Assembly (NCBI GenBank): GCA_947594675.1
Contig: CANQEF010000049.1
Span: 1-8,227 of the forward strand
Direction of reading: 5' to 3'
Origin: an uncultured Bacilli bacterium
Lineage (GTDB): Bacteria > Bacillota_I > Bacilli_A > RF39 > UBA660
Length of the DNA: 8,227 nt
Every line of letters starts with the position of its first letter. Within the stretch, counting starts at the first letter, position 1. A program made the position numbers and the translations under genes. Of this stretch, positions 1 through 6,502 are shown in pieces. The notes under the pieces are model-generated. The model did not search any database. It was not told the DNA's origin and saw only the letters and a program-made list of their open reading frames with translations.

Positions 1-6
1 TTTTTT

Positions 7-29
7 CAAATAAAGCTTGTCTTTATTTG
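7..29. repeat. Perfect 9-bp inverted repeat, possible terminator of a plus-strand gene outside the window
   Basis: CAAATAAAG (7-15) and CTTTATTTG (21-29) flank a CTTGT loop. On the plus strand the stem is followed by TTATTAG, a poor T-run; on the minus strand it is followed by A residues, so it is not a terminator for the genes in this window. If functional, it would end a gene entering from the left. Confidence 0.35.
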
Positions 30-210
30 TTATTAGTCTAATACTTAAAAAAGTATCATTTTAAAAAAATCTTAACACAAATTTTAAAGTAAAATCTAAT
101 TTATCTTAATTATCATTGTAAGTACAATTTTTAATTATAATTCTTTATAAAATAAAAGCAATTATTTCTTCCTTAAGACCATCTTAAATTTACTTCAGCA
201 AATAATACTT

Positions 211-235
211 AAAAATATTAACTTCTAGAAATTAA
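211..235 (-). terminator. Candidate terminator after the tail-anchored gene
   Basis: On the minus strand TTAATTT and AAGTTAA-type arms (235-218) form a 7-bp stem, with one G-U pair and a CTAG loop, followed by TATTTTT (217-211). It starts 34 nt past the TGA at 270. The stem is short and AT-rich, so termination may be weak, but it is the best hairpin-plus-T-run in the region and sits where the transcript should end. Confidence 0.4.
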
Positions 236-269
236 CAGCTAAAATAAATTAAATAATCTCAATAAAATA

Positions 270-995
270 TCAAGTTAAACTAAAAAATAAGGCTAATATA
301 CTTATAGCTATTCCTGTCAATAAAATAATCGTTGGAACAATTAAATAATTAATAAATGCTTTGTCTTTTAATCCATTAATTTGCTTATATATGTCATCAT
401 TAATTTTATCATTAGATATATCCTCTTTAAATCCCAAGCCATTAGTTTTAACTAACATTTTACTACTTTCAGAACCATCACCAACTTGTTGTTGAAGAGT
501 TTCAAAATCACTTTTTGCCTTTTGCAACTGAAAATCAGAAAGATAAACTTCTGAGCCTCTTTGTATGACACCCCTATAATAAGGAACATCTTCTTGAGGC
601 AAGTTTTTAGCAAACTGCTCGAAATTTTCTCTCAAAAAATCTTCTTTCAAATATTTAAGAGAATTAGTATATAAGCCAATTTGTAAACAAGCAGAATGAA
701 ATATATCCTCCTTTTTCAACTTTTGACACAACAAATTATCATCAGGCATTTCTAACAAAGTATTAAATTTTATTTTCTTAGGAGAATTATCTAAAACTTG
801 AATTTCAAAAGGAGAAAAAGACTTTACACAATATCCATGCTTATGAACATACTTCATAGCTATATCCATATTTAGAAAAACTTCACGCATTTTTTCTTCA
901 CCAATATTTCCAAGTACTCCTTCTCTACCAGTCCAATCATAAAGATTAACCTCTATATTAGCTTTTTCTTTTTCAAAATTAATTACCTTTGCCAT
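270..995 (-). CDS. Tail-anchored protein of unknown function, weakly pseudokinase-like
   Basis: I do not recognise this 241-residue protein as a named family. Residues about 214-239 form one hydrophobic helix at the very C-terminus, so the rest (1-213) should sit in the cytoplasm on a tail anchor. Residues 49-69 resemble the catalytic-loop region of Ser/Thr kinases: HG at 53-54 and KSFSPFEI at 58-65 line up with HGxxHRDxKPxNI, but the catalytic Asp is Ser59 and the Asn is Glu64. No DFG is visible where expected (about 78-80). EDIFHSACL at 96-104 resembles the DIYSxGxxL helix of the kinase C-lobe. No glycine-rich loop or N-lobe is evident. If real, this is a degenerate, inactive kinase-like fold; that is inference. 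The ATG at 995 is chosen because AGGTGG lies 4 nt upstream; a TTG at 1040 would place the N-terminus inside the promoter. The gene starts 48 nt after the sigma-factor stop, ends in TGA, and replaces the expected rpmG-secE. Confidence 0.8.
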   Translation of the reverse strand: MAKVINFEKEKANIEVNLYDWTGREGVLGNIGEEKMREVFLNMDIAMKYVHKHGYCVKSFSPFEIQVLDNSPKKIKFNTLLEMPDDNLLCQKLKKEDIFHSACLQIGLYTNSLKYLKEDFLRENFEQFAKNLPQEDVPYYRGVIQRGSEVYLSDFQLQKAKSDFETLQQQVGDGSESSKMLVKTNGLGFKEDISNDKINDDIYKQINGLKDKAFINYLIVPTIILLTGIAISILALFFSLT

Positions 996-999
996 GCTA

Positions 1000-1040
1000 C
1001 CACCTATTATAATTTTACCGCAAAAAAAAGAAAAAGACAA
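1000..1040 (-). promoter_or_regulatory. Candidate promoter and ribosome binding site of the tail-anchored gene
   Basis: Minus-strand TTGTCT (1040-1035) and TAAAAT (1017-1012) are 17 bp apart. A TATAAT directly follows at 1011-1006 and could be read as an alternative -10. Then comes AGGTGG (1005-1000), 4 nt before the ATG at 995. The predicted +1 from TAAAAT is the first A of AGGTGG, giving a leader of about 10 nt. The promoter lies between the sigma-factor stop and the gene, so this gene can be expressed apart from the operon. This Shine-Dalgarno decides for the ATG at 995. Confidence 0.5.
1022..1039 (-). repeat. T-rich intergenic element, copy 1
   Basis: An 18-nt sequence that reads TGTC, five T, C, eight T on the minus strand recurs exactly at 4136-4153. 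This copy lies just after the sigma-factor stop codon and supplies most of the -35 and the spacer of the next promoter. Confidence 0.7.
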
Positions 1041-1043
1041 TTT

Positions 1044-1616
1044 CTAAATTATCTCTTGCCGTCTTAAAGACTCCTTTATTTTAAAAATACGTGCATCTAC
1101 AGTACTCATAGAAACATCTAATAAAATAGCTATTTCTCTATAAGTAAAGCCATTATACCTCAATTCAAAAACAGGACTAACTTTTGCACTAAAATAATTT
1201 TTCAATTTTACAAATTCATCTTCAGTGCATATCTTATTAAAAAGATTAATACGCTTGTCACAAATAGTATAAGAAACTATATCGTCACTTATACCAAAAT
1301 TTAAGAAACTATTTTTCTTTGACCTCAAACCACTAACATAACTCTTTAACCGTTTATTCATGACTGAGCAAACATAAGTATAAAATAAAGCATTCTTATT
1401 CTCATTATATGATCTTATAGCTCTACTAAAACCAATCAAGCATTCCTGAACAAAATCATCATAATCGGCTCCAAAGAATTTATTTTGAAAATAATAATAA
1501 CTAGCCAATTTCTTAATTATTGGATAATATTTCCTGTACAATATTCCTTGAGCATCATCACTATTTTCTCTTATCATTGATAAAATTTCATAATCATTTA
1601 TACCTTTATAATCCAT
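1044..1616 (-). CDS. sigH: Sigma-70 family RNA polymerase sigma factor, SigH-like
   Basis: This 190-residue protein has the two-domain layout of a short alternative sigma factor that directs RNA polymerase to its own promoter set. Region 2 spans about residues 10-94, with the core-binding and -10-recognition signature around DYDDFVQECLIGFSRAIRSY (51-70), then a stretch rich in F, Y and basic residues. Region 4 spans about 135-186 and contains the helix-turn-helix FTYREIAILLDVSMSTVDARI (157-177) that reads the -35. The linker is shorter than in Bacillus SigH, which is about 218 residues. The SigH assignment rests on the region-2 similarity and on its place after cysS-mrnC-rlmB, as in Bacillus, where only yacP intervenes. 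The start at 1616 lies 6 nt after the rlmB stop; the only Shine-Dalgarno is a weak AGG overlapping that TAG, which suggests translational coupling. SigH/ComX relatives control sporulation or competence; which regulon applies here cannot be seen. Confidence 0.85.
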   Translation of the reverse strand: MDYKGINDYEILSMIRENSDDAQGILYRKYYPIIKKLASYYYFQNKFFGADYDDFVQECLIGFSRAIRSYNENKNALFYTYVCSVMNKRLKSYVSGLRSKKNSFLNFGISDDIVSYTICDKRINLFNKICTEDEFVKLKNYFSAKVSPVFELRYNGFTYREIAILLDVSMSTVDARIFKIKESLRRQEII

Positions 1617-1622
1617 TCAAAC

Positions 1623-2318
1623 CTACTTTCTATTACGGACTACTTCATATATCATAATTCCAGCTGCAACAGAAGCATTTAAACTATTAGTCGTTCCAAA
1701 CATAGGTATTTTAGCTAAATAATCACAATTTTTTTCAACTATATTTGAAATTCCGCTACCCTCATTACCTATTATTAAAGCAATTTTACCACTATAATCA
1801 ATTTTTCTATAATCAACACTTCTATCAGTCAAAGTAGTACCAATTATCCAAAAACCTTTTTCCTTTAATAAATTAATAGCATTTACCAAGTTAGTAACCC
1901 TAACTACCTGGACATCTTCGACAGTACCAACGCTAGTTTTCATAACGGTAGCATTTATACTAGCCTGCCTATCTTTAGGAATAATTACAGACTTAATACC
2001 AGCTGCCTCACAAGTCCTAATGATAGCACCAACATTATGAGGATCTTCCAAGTGATCTAAAATTACTACAACTTGCTCATTCAAAATATCATCTAATTTA
2101 AAATATTCGTAATCCGGAACAGTTAATATTATACCCTGATGGAGTCCATCAACCAAATGATCAATTTCAGATTTTGAAACATAATTTGGCTTCAAATTTC
2201 TCTTTTCTATAGTGGAATTTATAAAATTATCATCAAAACCATACTGCAAAATAACTTTTTGTACTTTTTTATTTTTTTTTAAAATTTCCTTAGCAACATT
2301 TCTTCCATAAACTAACAT
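1623..2318 (-). CDS. rlmB: 23S rRNA (guanosine-2'-O-)methyltransferase RlmB, SpoU/TrmH family
   Basis: This 231-residue protein belongs to the SPOUT superfamily, whose trefoil-knot fold binds S-adenosylmethionine and methylates a ribose 2'-OH; RlmB acts on a G in the peptidyl-transferase region of 23S rRNA. An N-terminal substrate-binding domain (about 1-75, starting with the typical VYGRN) precedes the catalytic domain. The three SpoU motifs are intact: motif 1 DHLEDPHNVGAIIRTCEAAG (88-107, with Asn95 and Arg101), motif 2 ALIIGNEGSGIS (180-191, with Glu186), and motif 3 IPMFGTTNSLNASVAAGIMIYE (204-225, with Asn211 and Asn214). Length is slightly below the family norm (about 240-250). It starts 3 nt after the mrnC stop with no recognisable Shine-Dalgarno, so it is probably translated by coupling to mrnC. 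It ends in TAG. Its neighbour mrnC also acts on 23S rRNA. The closest alternative would be another SpoU paralogue, but the gene order favours RlmB. Confidence 0.92.
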   Translation of the reverse strand: MLVYGRNVAKEILKKNKKVQKVILQYGFDDNFINSTIEKRNLKPNYVSKSEIDHLVDGLHQGIILTVPDYEYFKLDDILNEQVVVILDHLEDPHNVGAIIRTCEAAGIKSVIIPKDRQASINATVMKTSVGTVEDVQVVRVTNLVNAINLLKEKGFWIIGTTLTDRSVDYRKIDYSGKIALIIGNEGSGISNIVEKNCDYLAKIPMFGTTNSLNASVAAGIMIYEVVRNRK

Positions 2319-2321
2319 AAA

Positions 2322-2693
2322 CTATTTCAAGATAAAATTCATAATTTCATCTATCCTTTCTTCATTTTCTAGAAAACTCAAATAACCAATCAAACATTCC
2401 AAACCAGTAGCATATTTATAAGTTATAATATCACAATTTTTAGGATGAGACGTAGTCTTATAATTTCTAGCCCTTTTAATAACACCTAACTCTTGTTGTG
2501 TAAAAAAGTTTTGATCAATCATTCTTTTTAAAAACATTGCTTGTTCTTTAGCACTCACATACTTTATTGCTTCTTTTTGCAAACTATCTACATTAGCAAT
2601 TCCCTTCATTATTAAGTGTCTTCTTACATAATTTTCATAAACCGTATCACCTAAATATGCAAGTACTAAAACATTTATTTCTTCCACATTCAT
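2322..2693 (-). CDS. mrnC: Mini-ribonuclease III (23S rRNA maturation)
   Basis: This is a 123-residue RNase III-type nuclease lacking a dsRNA-binding domain. In Bacillus subtilis, Mini-III trims the double-stranded stalk of the 23S rRNA precursor, acting as a dimer on the 50S precursor with ribosomal protein L3. The catalytic signature LAYLGDTVYE (11-20) carries Asp16, and ATGLECLIGYL (95-105) carries Glu99, the usual acidic metal ligands. RARNYKTTSHPKN (74-86) matches the conserved loop that contacts RNA. The protein is shorter than the Bacillus enzyme (about 143 residues), mainly at the C-terminus, but all core motifs are present. The ATG at 2693 is preceded by GGTGG with 5 nt spacing. The gene follows the cysS stop after 17 nt and is followed by rlmB after 3 nt, so it lies inside the operon. 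The cysS-mrnC-rlmB order is the standard one in Bacillota. Confidence 0.93.
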   Translation of the reverse strand: MNVEEINVLVLAYLGDTVYENYVRRHLIMKGIANVDSLQKEAIKYVSAKEQAMFLKRMIDQNFFTQQELGVIKRARNYKTTSHPKNCDIITYKYATGLECLIGYLSFLENEERIDEIMNFILK

Positions 2694-2710
2694 TTAAACC
2701 ACCACAAAAA

Positions 2711-4114
2711 CTACATCACTTCATAAATAGTACCATCTTTAGTATCTACCAACTTAATTCCTTTTTTATATAATTCATCCCTAATTTTATCAGCCATTAA
2801 AAAATCTTTATTAGCCTTAGCTTTATTTCTTTCAGCTATTTTTTGCCATACTTCCTCCTCCAAAGTTTCGGAAATATTCTTTGAAATTGGTACACACAAG
2901 TCAAGTGACAAAACCTTATCAAAATCCTTAATTAAAGCAAATTTAGTACAATCATTTAAGCTCTCATCTTTTAAAACATCATAGATTGTAGTAATCATCA
3001 TTGAAGTATTTACATCATCAGAAAAACATTGTTTAAACCTATCAACATAAAAGCTCATTTTATCTTTATCAATTGCTCCTTTTGAATTTAAAGACAACAC
3101 TCTGTTTCTTAATTTTGCCAAAGCATTTTTAGCAATATCCAAAGATTCATATGAAAAAACCAAAGAATTTCTATAATGACTATTTAAACAAAAATATCTA
3201 TAATCTAACGGACTATAACCTTTTTCTTCCAATAAAGAAAGTTTCAAGAATTCACCTTTAGATTTGCTCATTTTTCCACTTTTATCATTTAAATGAGCTG
3301 CATGACACCAATAATTACACCATTTGTGTCCCAAATAAGCCTCACTTTGGGCTATTTCATTAGAATGATGTGGAAAAATATTATCAACACCACCACAATG
3401 AATATCTAAATATTCCCCCAATGTTTCATAAGAAATACCTGAACATTCAATATGCCAACCAGGATAGCCTACTCCCCAAGGAGAATCCCATTTTAAAATA
3501 TGATTTTCATATTTAGAAATCGTAAACCATAATACAAAGTCTGCTGGATTTCTTTTTGCATCATCTTCCTGAACAGAATCTCTAGCACCTATTATTAAAT
3601 CATCCGCTTTCTTACCTGATAATTTATAATAATCTTTTGCCTTAGTAATATCAAAATAAACATTTCCTTTTGAAATATAAGCATAATCATTATCAAGCAT
3701 TTTTTCAATCATTTTAATGTAAGTAGGAATATAATCACTTGCTTTAGCAATAATTCCTGGCACTTTTATATTCAACTTTTTTATATCATCTAAAAAAGCA
3801 TCAGTATAAAATTTTGCTATCTCTAATACATCTTTTCCTTCTCTTTTTGCACCTACTAGCATCTTATCTTCGCCAGTATCGCCATCACTAGTTAAATGCC
3901 CAACATCCGTAATATTCATTGCTCTAATAACATCATAGCCCAAATATTCTAAACCTTTTTGCAAAATATCTTCAAAAATATAAGTACGTAAATTCCCAAT
4001 ATGAGCATAATTATAAACAGTAGGTCCACAAGTATACATCCTAACTTTTCCAACCTCATGAGGAATAAATTCTTCTATTTCTTTACTTAATGTATTATAA
4101 ATTTTCAATTTCAT
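2711..4114 (-). CDS. cysS: Cysteinyl-tRNA synthetase
   Basis: This class Ia aminoacyl-tRNA synthetase joins cysteine to tRNA-Cys using ATP in the cytoplasm. Positions below count from the GTG at 4117. The HIGH motif is HIGN (39-42) and the KMSKS loop is KMSKS (282-286). Zinc and cysteine-sensing ligands are Cys30 (TCGPTVY), Cys225 (HIECSG), His250 and Glu254 (FPHHSNEIAQSE). The C-terminal anticodon-binding region ends with the family signature AKANKDFLMADKIRDEL ... GIKLVDTKDGTIYEV. The length, 465-468 residues, is normal. Three starts are possible: GTG 4117, ATG 4114 and TTG 4108. AGGTGAT at 4119-4113 overlaps the first two but lies at ideal distance from the TTG, so TTG may be the real start; coordinates here use the ATG, a two-residue difference. 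It leads the cysS-mrnC-rlmB-sigma operon from a promoter overlapping the end of clpC. There is no T-box leader: only about 40 nt separate it from clpC. It ends in TAG. Confidence 0.96.
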   Translation of the reverse strand: MKLKIYNTLSKEIEEFIPHEVGKVRMYTCGPTVYNYAHIGNLRTYIFEDILQKGLEYLGYDVIRAMNITDVGHLTSDGDTGEDKMLVGAKREGKDVLEIAKFYTDAFLDDIKKLNIKVPGIIAKASDYIPTYIKMIEKMLDNDYAYISKGNVYFDITKAKDYYKLSGKKADDLIIGARDSVQEDDAKRNPADFVLWFTISKYENHILKWDSPWGVGYPGWHIECSGISYETLGEYLDIHCGGVDNIFPHHSNEIAQSEAYLGHKWCNYWCHAAHLNDKSGKMSKSKGEFLKLSLLEEKGYSPLDYRYFCLNSHYRNSLVFSYESLDIAKNALAKLRNRVLSLNSKGAIDKDKMSFYVDRFKQCFSDDVNTSMMITTIYDVLKDESLNDCTKFALIKDFDKVLSLDLCVPISKNISETLEEEVWQKIAERNKAKANKDFLMADKIRDELYKKGIKLVDTKDGTIYEVM

Positions 4115-4119
4115 CACCT
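4113..4119 (-). promoter_or_regulatory. cysS Shine-Dalgarno that points to a TTG start
   Basis: AGGTGAT (4119-4113) matches 7 nt of the sequence complementary to the 16S rRNA 3' end (AGGAGGTGATC). It overlaps the GTG (4117) and ATG (4114) candidate starts, leaving at most 2 nt between AGG and ATG. The TTG at 4108-4106 lies 8 nt after the AGG, the normal distance. The resulting N-terminus MKIYNTL is as family-like as MKLKIYNTL. Confidence 0.5.
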
Positions 4120-4154
4120 AATAGTAGTATATCAAAAAAAAAAGAAAAAGACAC
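4119..4154 (-). promoter_or_regulatory. Candidate promoter of the cysS-mrnC-rlmB-sigma operon
   Basis: Minus-strand GTGTCT (4154-4149), overlapping the clpC stop codon, and TATACT (4131-4126) are separated by a 17-bp T-rich spacer. The -35 is weak (3 of 6 to consensus) but aligns with TTGTCT in the promoter at 1012-1040. Six bases after the -10 comes the Shine-Dalgarno, whose first A (4119) is the predicted +1. Confidence 0.45.
4136..4153 (-). repeat. T-rich intergenic element, copy 2
   Basis: Identical over 18 nt to 1022-1039, with two further T on its downstream side. It follows the clpC stop codon and covers most of the cysS -35 and spacer. A looser relative (seven T, GTC, seven T on the minus strand) follows the terminator hairpin near 6456-6473. 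It may double as the T-tract of a weak terminator for the preceding gene; only an AT-rich, bulged stem can be drawn upstream. Confidence 0.65.
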
Positions 4155-6388
4155 TATCCATTTTTAAGCCTTATTTCTTTTAATTGCTCACTTATGAGCA
4201 TGTCAATTCTCCTAGCTCCAAATTCCATATAATTACATTGTGAAATAATTTTATCAACAATTCCTGTGGATAAAATATTTTTCAGTTGATCTTTTTCCAC
4301 AAATTCTGTTAATTTTTTTATTACAATTTTACGAATACTTTCCAAAGACAAATTTTGAAATGTAACGACTTCGCTTATTCTATTGAACAATTCAACACCT
4401 AAAAAATCTTTTAATTTGTCAATAACAGCATCAGAATTATCATTAAAACCAATAGCCTTATTATTCATTCCTAAATTACTAGTCATAAATATTATCACAT
4501 GAGAAAAATCAACTTTTTCACCAGTAGAAGTACTCATAAATCCCTCGTCAAAAACTTGTAAAAACAATTTTAAAACATCACTACTAGCCTTCTCCAATTC
4601 ATCCAACAACATAAGTGTATAAGGCCTTCTCTTAACTTTATCTAAAATCGTTTCCTTATTATCAAAACCAACATATCCAGGAGCAGCTCCAATTATTTTA
4701 CTAATACTATAGCTTTCCTTAAATTCACTCATATCTAATCTAACAAAAGAATCATCACTATAAAGTAACTCAACCACTTTTTTTACCAAAAATGTTTTTC
4801 CGAGTCCACTTTTTCCAAGCAATAATATTGACAAAGGTCTTTTTTTAGGAAATAAAGATTGATTTTCCATAGCTTTTACTACCTTAGCTACGGCCAAATC
4901 TTGACCAATAATTTCTTTCTCTAAAGTTATAGCGAACCTCTCATAATTCAAACTATCTAGCATTTTGATTGGAATATTAGTCTTCTCCATTAAAACATCA
5001 TATAATACATTCATAGAAACTTTTTTCTTTCTATCCTTATTTCCGTTAAAAATTAATTGCGTAAACTTATTTTCTAACTGCTTTTCCTCATCTTTTAGTT
5101 TAATTGCCAATTTATAATTATGATCAATAATTGCTTTATTTTTTAAATTTTTAATATTATTTAAATCAATATTTGTATCTTTAATTTTCTTATCAAGTTT
5201 AGTATCTTTTAAAGCAGTTTTAGAACACACCTCATCTAACACATCTATAGACTTATCAGGCTGTCTACCAAAGCCAACATAAAGATTAGTATATTTAATA
5301 ATCTTATCAATTAAATCATTATCAATACTAACCCCATGATACTTTTCATATATCGGTTTTAAGTGTAATAGAATATTTTTTGTTTCATTTAAATCTGGTT
5401 CTTTAATATAAACTTTTTGAAATCTTCTATCCAAAGCCTTATCATTTTCAATATGCTGCCGATATTCTTTTTCTGTCGTCGCACCTATAATTTTTAATTT
5501 GCCTCTAGCTAGATAAGGCTTAATTAAATTAGATGCATCAATTGCTCCCTCAGCGCCACCTGCTCCGACCAAAGTATGAACTTCATCAATAAATAAAATA
5601 ACATCATCTTTTTCTTCTATTTCAGCAATTATTTTATTTATACGCTCTTCAAATTCACCACGATATTTAGTACCTGCTATCAAAGAGGCCATTGAAACAC
5701 TATATATTTTTTTACCTATTAACTTATTCGGTACACAACCTAAAGCAATCTTTCTAGCCAAATCTTCAACCAGAGCAGTTTTTCCAACACCAGCCTCCCC
5801 TATCAATAATGGATTATTTTTATTTTTTCTAAGCAATATTTCAATAATTTTATTAGTTTCCTTTTCTCTACCAATGATAATGTCTTCATTATTGATACAA
5901 GTTTTATTCAAATTAATTGCAAATTCATCTAAAAATAAATTCTCTGATTTATCAGTAGTCTTATACTTAAACTCTTTAGAAAATTTTTCATACAAATAAT
6001 CTATGTCAATATTCATTCCCATTAAAATCCTATTTGCAACTCCTTCTCCCTCCTCAAGTAAAGAAATAAATAAATTATAAGGAGTTATTGTAACATCATC
6101 ACCCTTATTATATAACATAGCATTTTCTATAACTCTTTTTAATAAAGGTGTAAACAAAAACCAGTCATTGCAAACCTTACCTATCCCTACTACTTTAATT
6201 AATTCATTCTTAAATGAATTGTAATCTATTTTATAGTCATGCAAAGTTTTAGTTATTTCCAATTTTTCATTACTTAAAATAGCTAATAATAAATGTTCCG
6301 TTCCTACATAAGGGTGCTTTAATTCTTGCATCTCTTTTTTAGCAGTAATAAGAATTTTTTGAGCATCAGCATCAAATTTATAAAACAT
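4154..6388 (-). CDS. clpC: ATP-dependent Clp protease ATP-binding subunit ClpC
   Basis: This 744-residue Hsp100 unfoldase forms a hexamer that feeds proteins into ClpP. Two Clp_N repeats occupy about 1-140. AAA+ domain 1 has Walker A GEAGVGKT (197-204), Walker B LFIDEVH with Asp268/Glu269, pore-loop Tyr242, sensor GATT (302-305) and arginine finger Arg321/Arg322. A UVR-type coiled-coil middle domain spans about 407-445, marking ClpC rather than ClpB or ClpA. AAA+ domain 2 has Walker A GKSGLGKT (525-532), Walker B LLDELEKA with Asp596/Glu597, pore-loop GYVG (Tyr572), sensor TSN (636-638), arginine finger Arg670 and sensor-2 Arg726. An IGF loop (646-648) predicts ClpP docking. Bacillus ClpC has about 810 residues; the shortfall lies mainly in the linker after the N-domain and at the C-terminus. 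The ATG at 6388 follows AAGGAG with 10 nt spacing. No ctsR, mcsA or mcsB lies upstream, and I see no CtsR or CIRCE operator, so the usual stress circuit is absent here or encoded elsewhere. Confidence 0.95.
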   Translation of the reverse strand: MFYKFDADAQKILITAKKEMQELKHPYVGTEHLLLAILSNEKLEITKTLHDYKIDYNSFKNELIKVVGIGKVCNDWFLFTPLLKRVIENAMLYNKGDDVTITPYNLFISLLEEGEGVANRILMGMNIDIDYLYEKFSKEFKYKTTDKSENLFLDEFAINLNKTCINNEDIIIGREKETNKIIEILLRKNKNNPLLIGEAGVGKTALVEDLARKIALGCVPNKLIGKKIYSVSMASLIAGTKYRGEFEERINKIIAEIEEKDDVILFIDEVHTLVGAGGAEGAIDASNLIKPYLARGKLKIIGATTEKEYRQHIENDKALDRRFQKVYIKEPDLNETKNILLHLKPIYEKYHGVSIDNDLIDKIIKYTNLYVGFGRQPDKSIDVLDEVCSKTALKDTKLDKKIKDTNIDLNNIKNLKNKAIIDHNYKLAIKLKDEEKQLENKFTQLIFNGNKDRKKKVSMNVLYDVLMEKTNIPIKMLDSLNYERFAITLEKEIIGQDLAVAKVVKAMENQSLFPKKRPLSILLLGKSGLGKTFLVKKVVELLYSDDSFVRLDMSEFKESYSISKIIGAAPGYVGFDNKETILDKVKRRPYTLMLLDELEKASSDVLKLFLQVFDEGFMSTSTGEKVDFSHVIIFMTSNLGMNNKAIGFNDNSDAVIDKLKDFLGVELFNRISEVVTFQNLSLESIRKIVIKKLTEFVEKDQLKNILSTGIVDKIISQCNYMEFGARRIDMLISEQLKEIRLKNG

Positions 6389-6398
6389 GTTGTATCAT

Positions 6399-6440
6399 CT
6401 CCTTAACATAATTTTAAATCGTAAAATCATTACTAAGCAA
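6399..6440 (-). promoter_or_regulatory. Candidate promoter and ribosome binding site of clpC
   Basis: Minus-strand TTGCTT (6440-6435) and TAAAAT (6416-6411) are 18 bp apart. Exactly 6 nt after the -10 is AAGGAG (6404-6399), 10 nt before the ATG. The predicted +1 is the first A of AAGGAG, giving a leader of about 16 nt. A terminator just upstream means clpC needs its own promoter in this 130-nt gap, which supports the call. No heptad direct repeat of the GGTCAAA type (CtsR) is visible. Confidence 0.45.
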
Positions 6441-6462
6441 GAAAAGTCATACACTAAAAAAA

Positions 6463-6502
6463 GACAAAAAAAGAAACCAGCACAAATTTCTGATTTCTTT
6501 TT
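6463..6502 (-). terminator. Intrinsic terminator of the YfcC-family gene
   Basis: In minus-strand RNA a 13-bp stem (arms 6502-6490 and 6480-6468, sequence AAAAAGAAATCAG against CTGGTTTCTTTTT with one G-U pair) closes a 9-nt loop. The descending arm runs into a T-tract that continues to TGTCTTTTTTT just downstream. It begins 16 nt after the transporter stop codon. Read on the plus strand, the G-U pair becomes an A-C mismatch, so it favours the minus direction. It separates the transporter transcript from clpC. Confidence 0.85.

Larger units (their letters stand above)
1..269. other. AT-rich non-coding region at the window edge
   Basis: I see no gene here on either strand: stop codons are frequent in all frames and there is no Shine-Dalgarno with a following open frame. 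Besides the candidate terminator at 211-235 and the inverted repeat at 7-29, it holds only small hairpins: ATACTT/AAGTAT at 41-56, ATTGT/ACAAT at 115-128 followed by T on the plus strand, and TTAAGA/TCTTAA at 173-187. The expected rpmG-secE-nusG genes are not present. Confidence 0.6.

Noticed and set aside
270..995. Identity of the last gene as SecE or RpmG, expected after sigH by gene order
   Set aside because: SecE is a short protein with its membrane helix followed by a conserved tail, and RpmG is about 50 residues with cysteines. This protein is 241 residues, has neither signature, and its only membrane helix ends at the C-terminus.
996..1040. TTG at 1040 as the start of the tail-anchored gene, adding 15 residues
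   Set aside because: The TTG lies inside the candidate -35, has no Shine-Dalgarno, and the extra residues come from the T-rich element and the SD itself. The ATG at 995 has AGGTGG at good spacing.
4115..4153. T-box riboswitch before cysS
   Set aside because: The gap between clpC and cysS is only about 40 nt, too short for a T-box, and no T-box or specifier-loop sequence is visible.
4185..4200. Perfect hairpin TGCTCA-loop-TGAGCA near the end of clpC as a terminator
   Set aside because: It lies inside the coding sequence, about 30 nt before the stop, and is not followed by a T-run on either strand.
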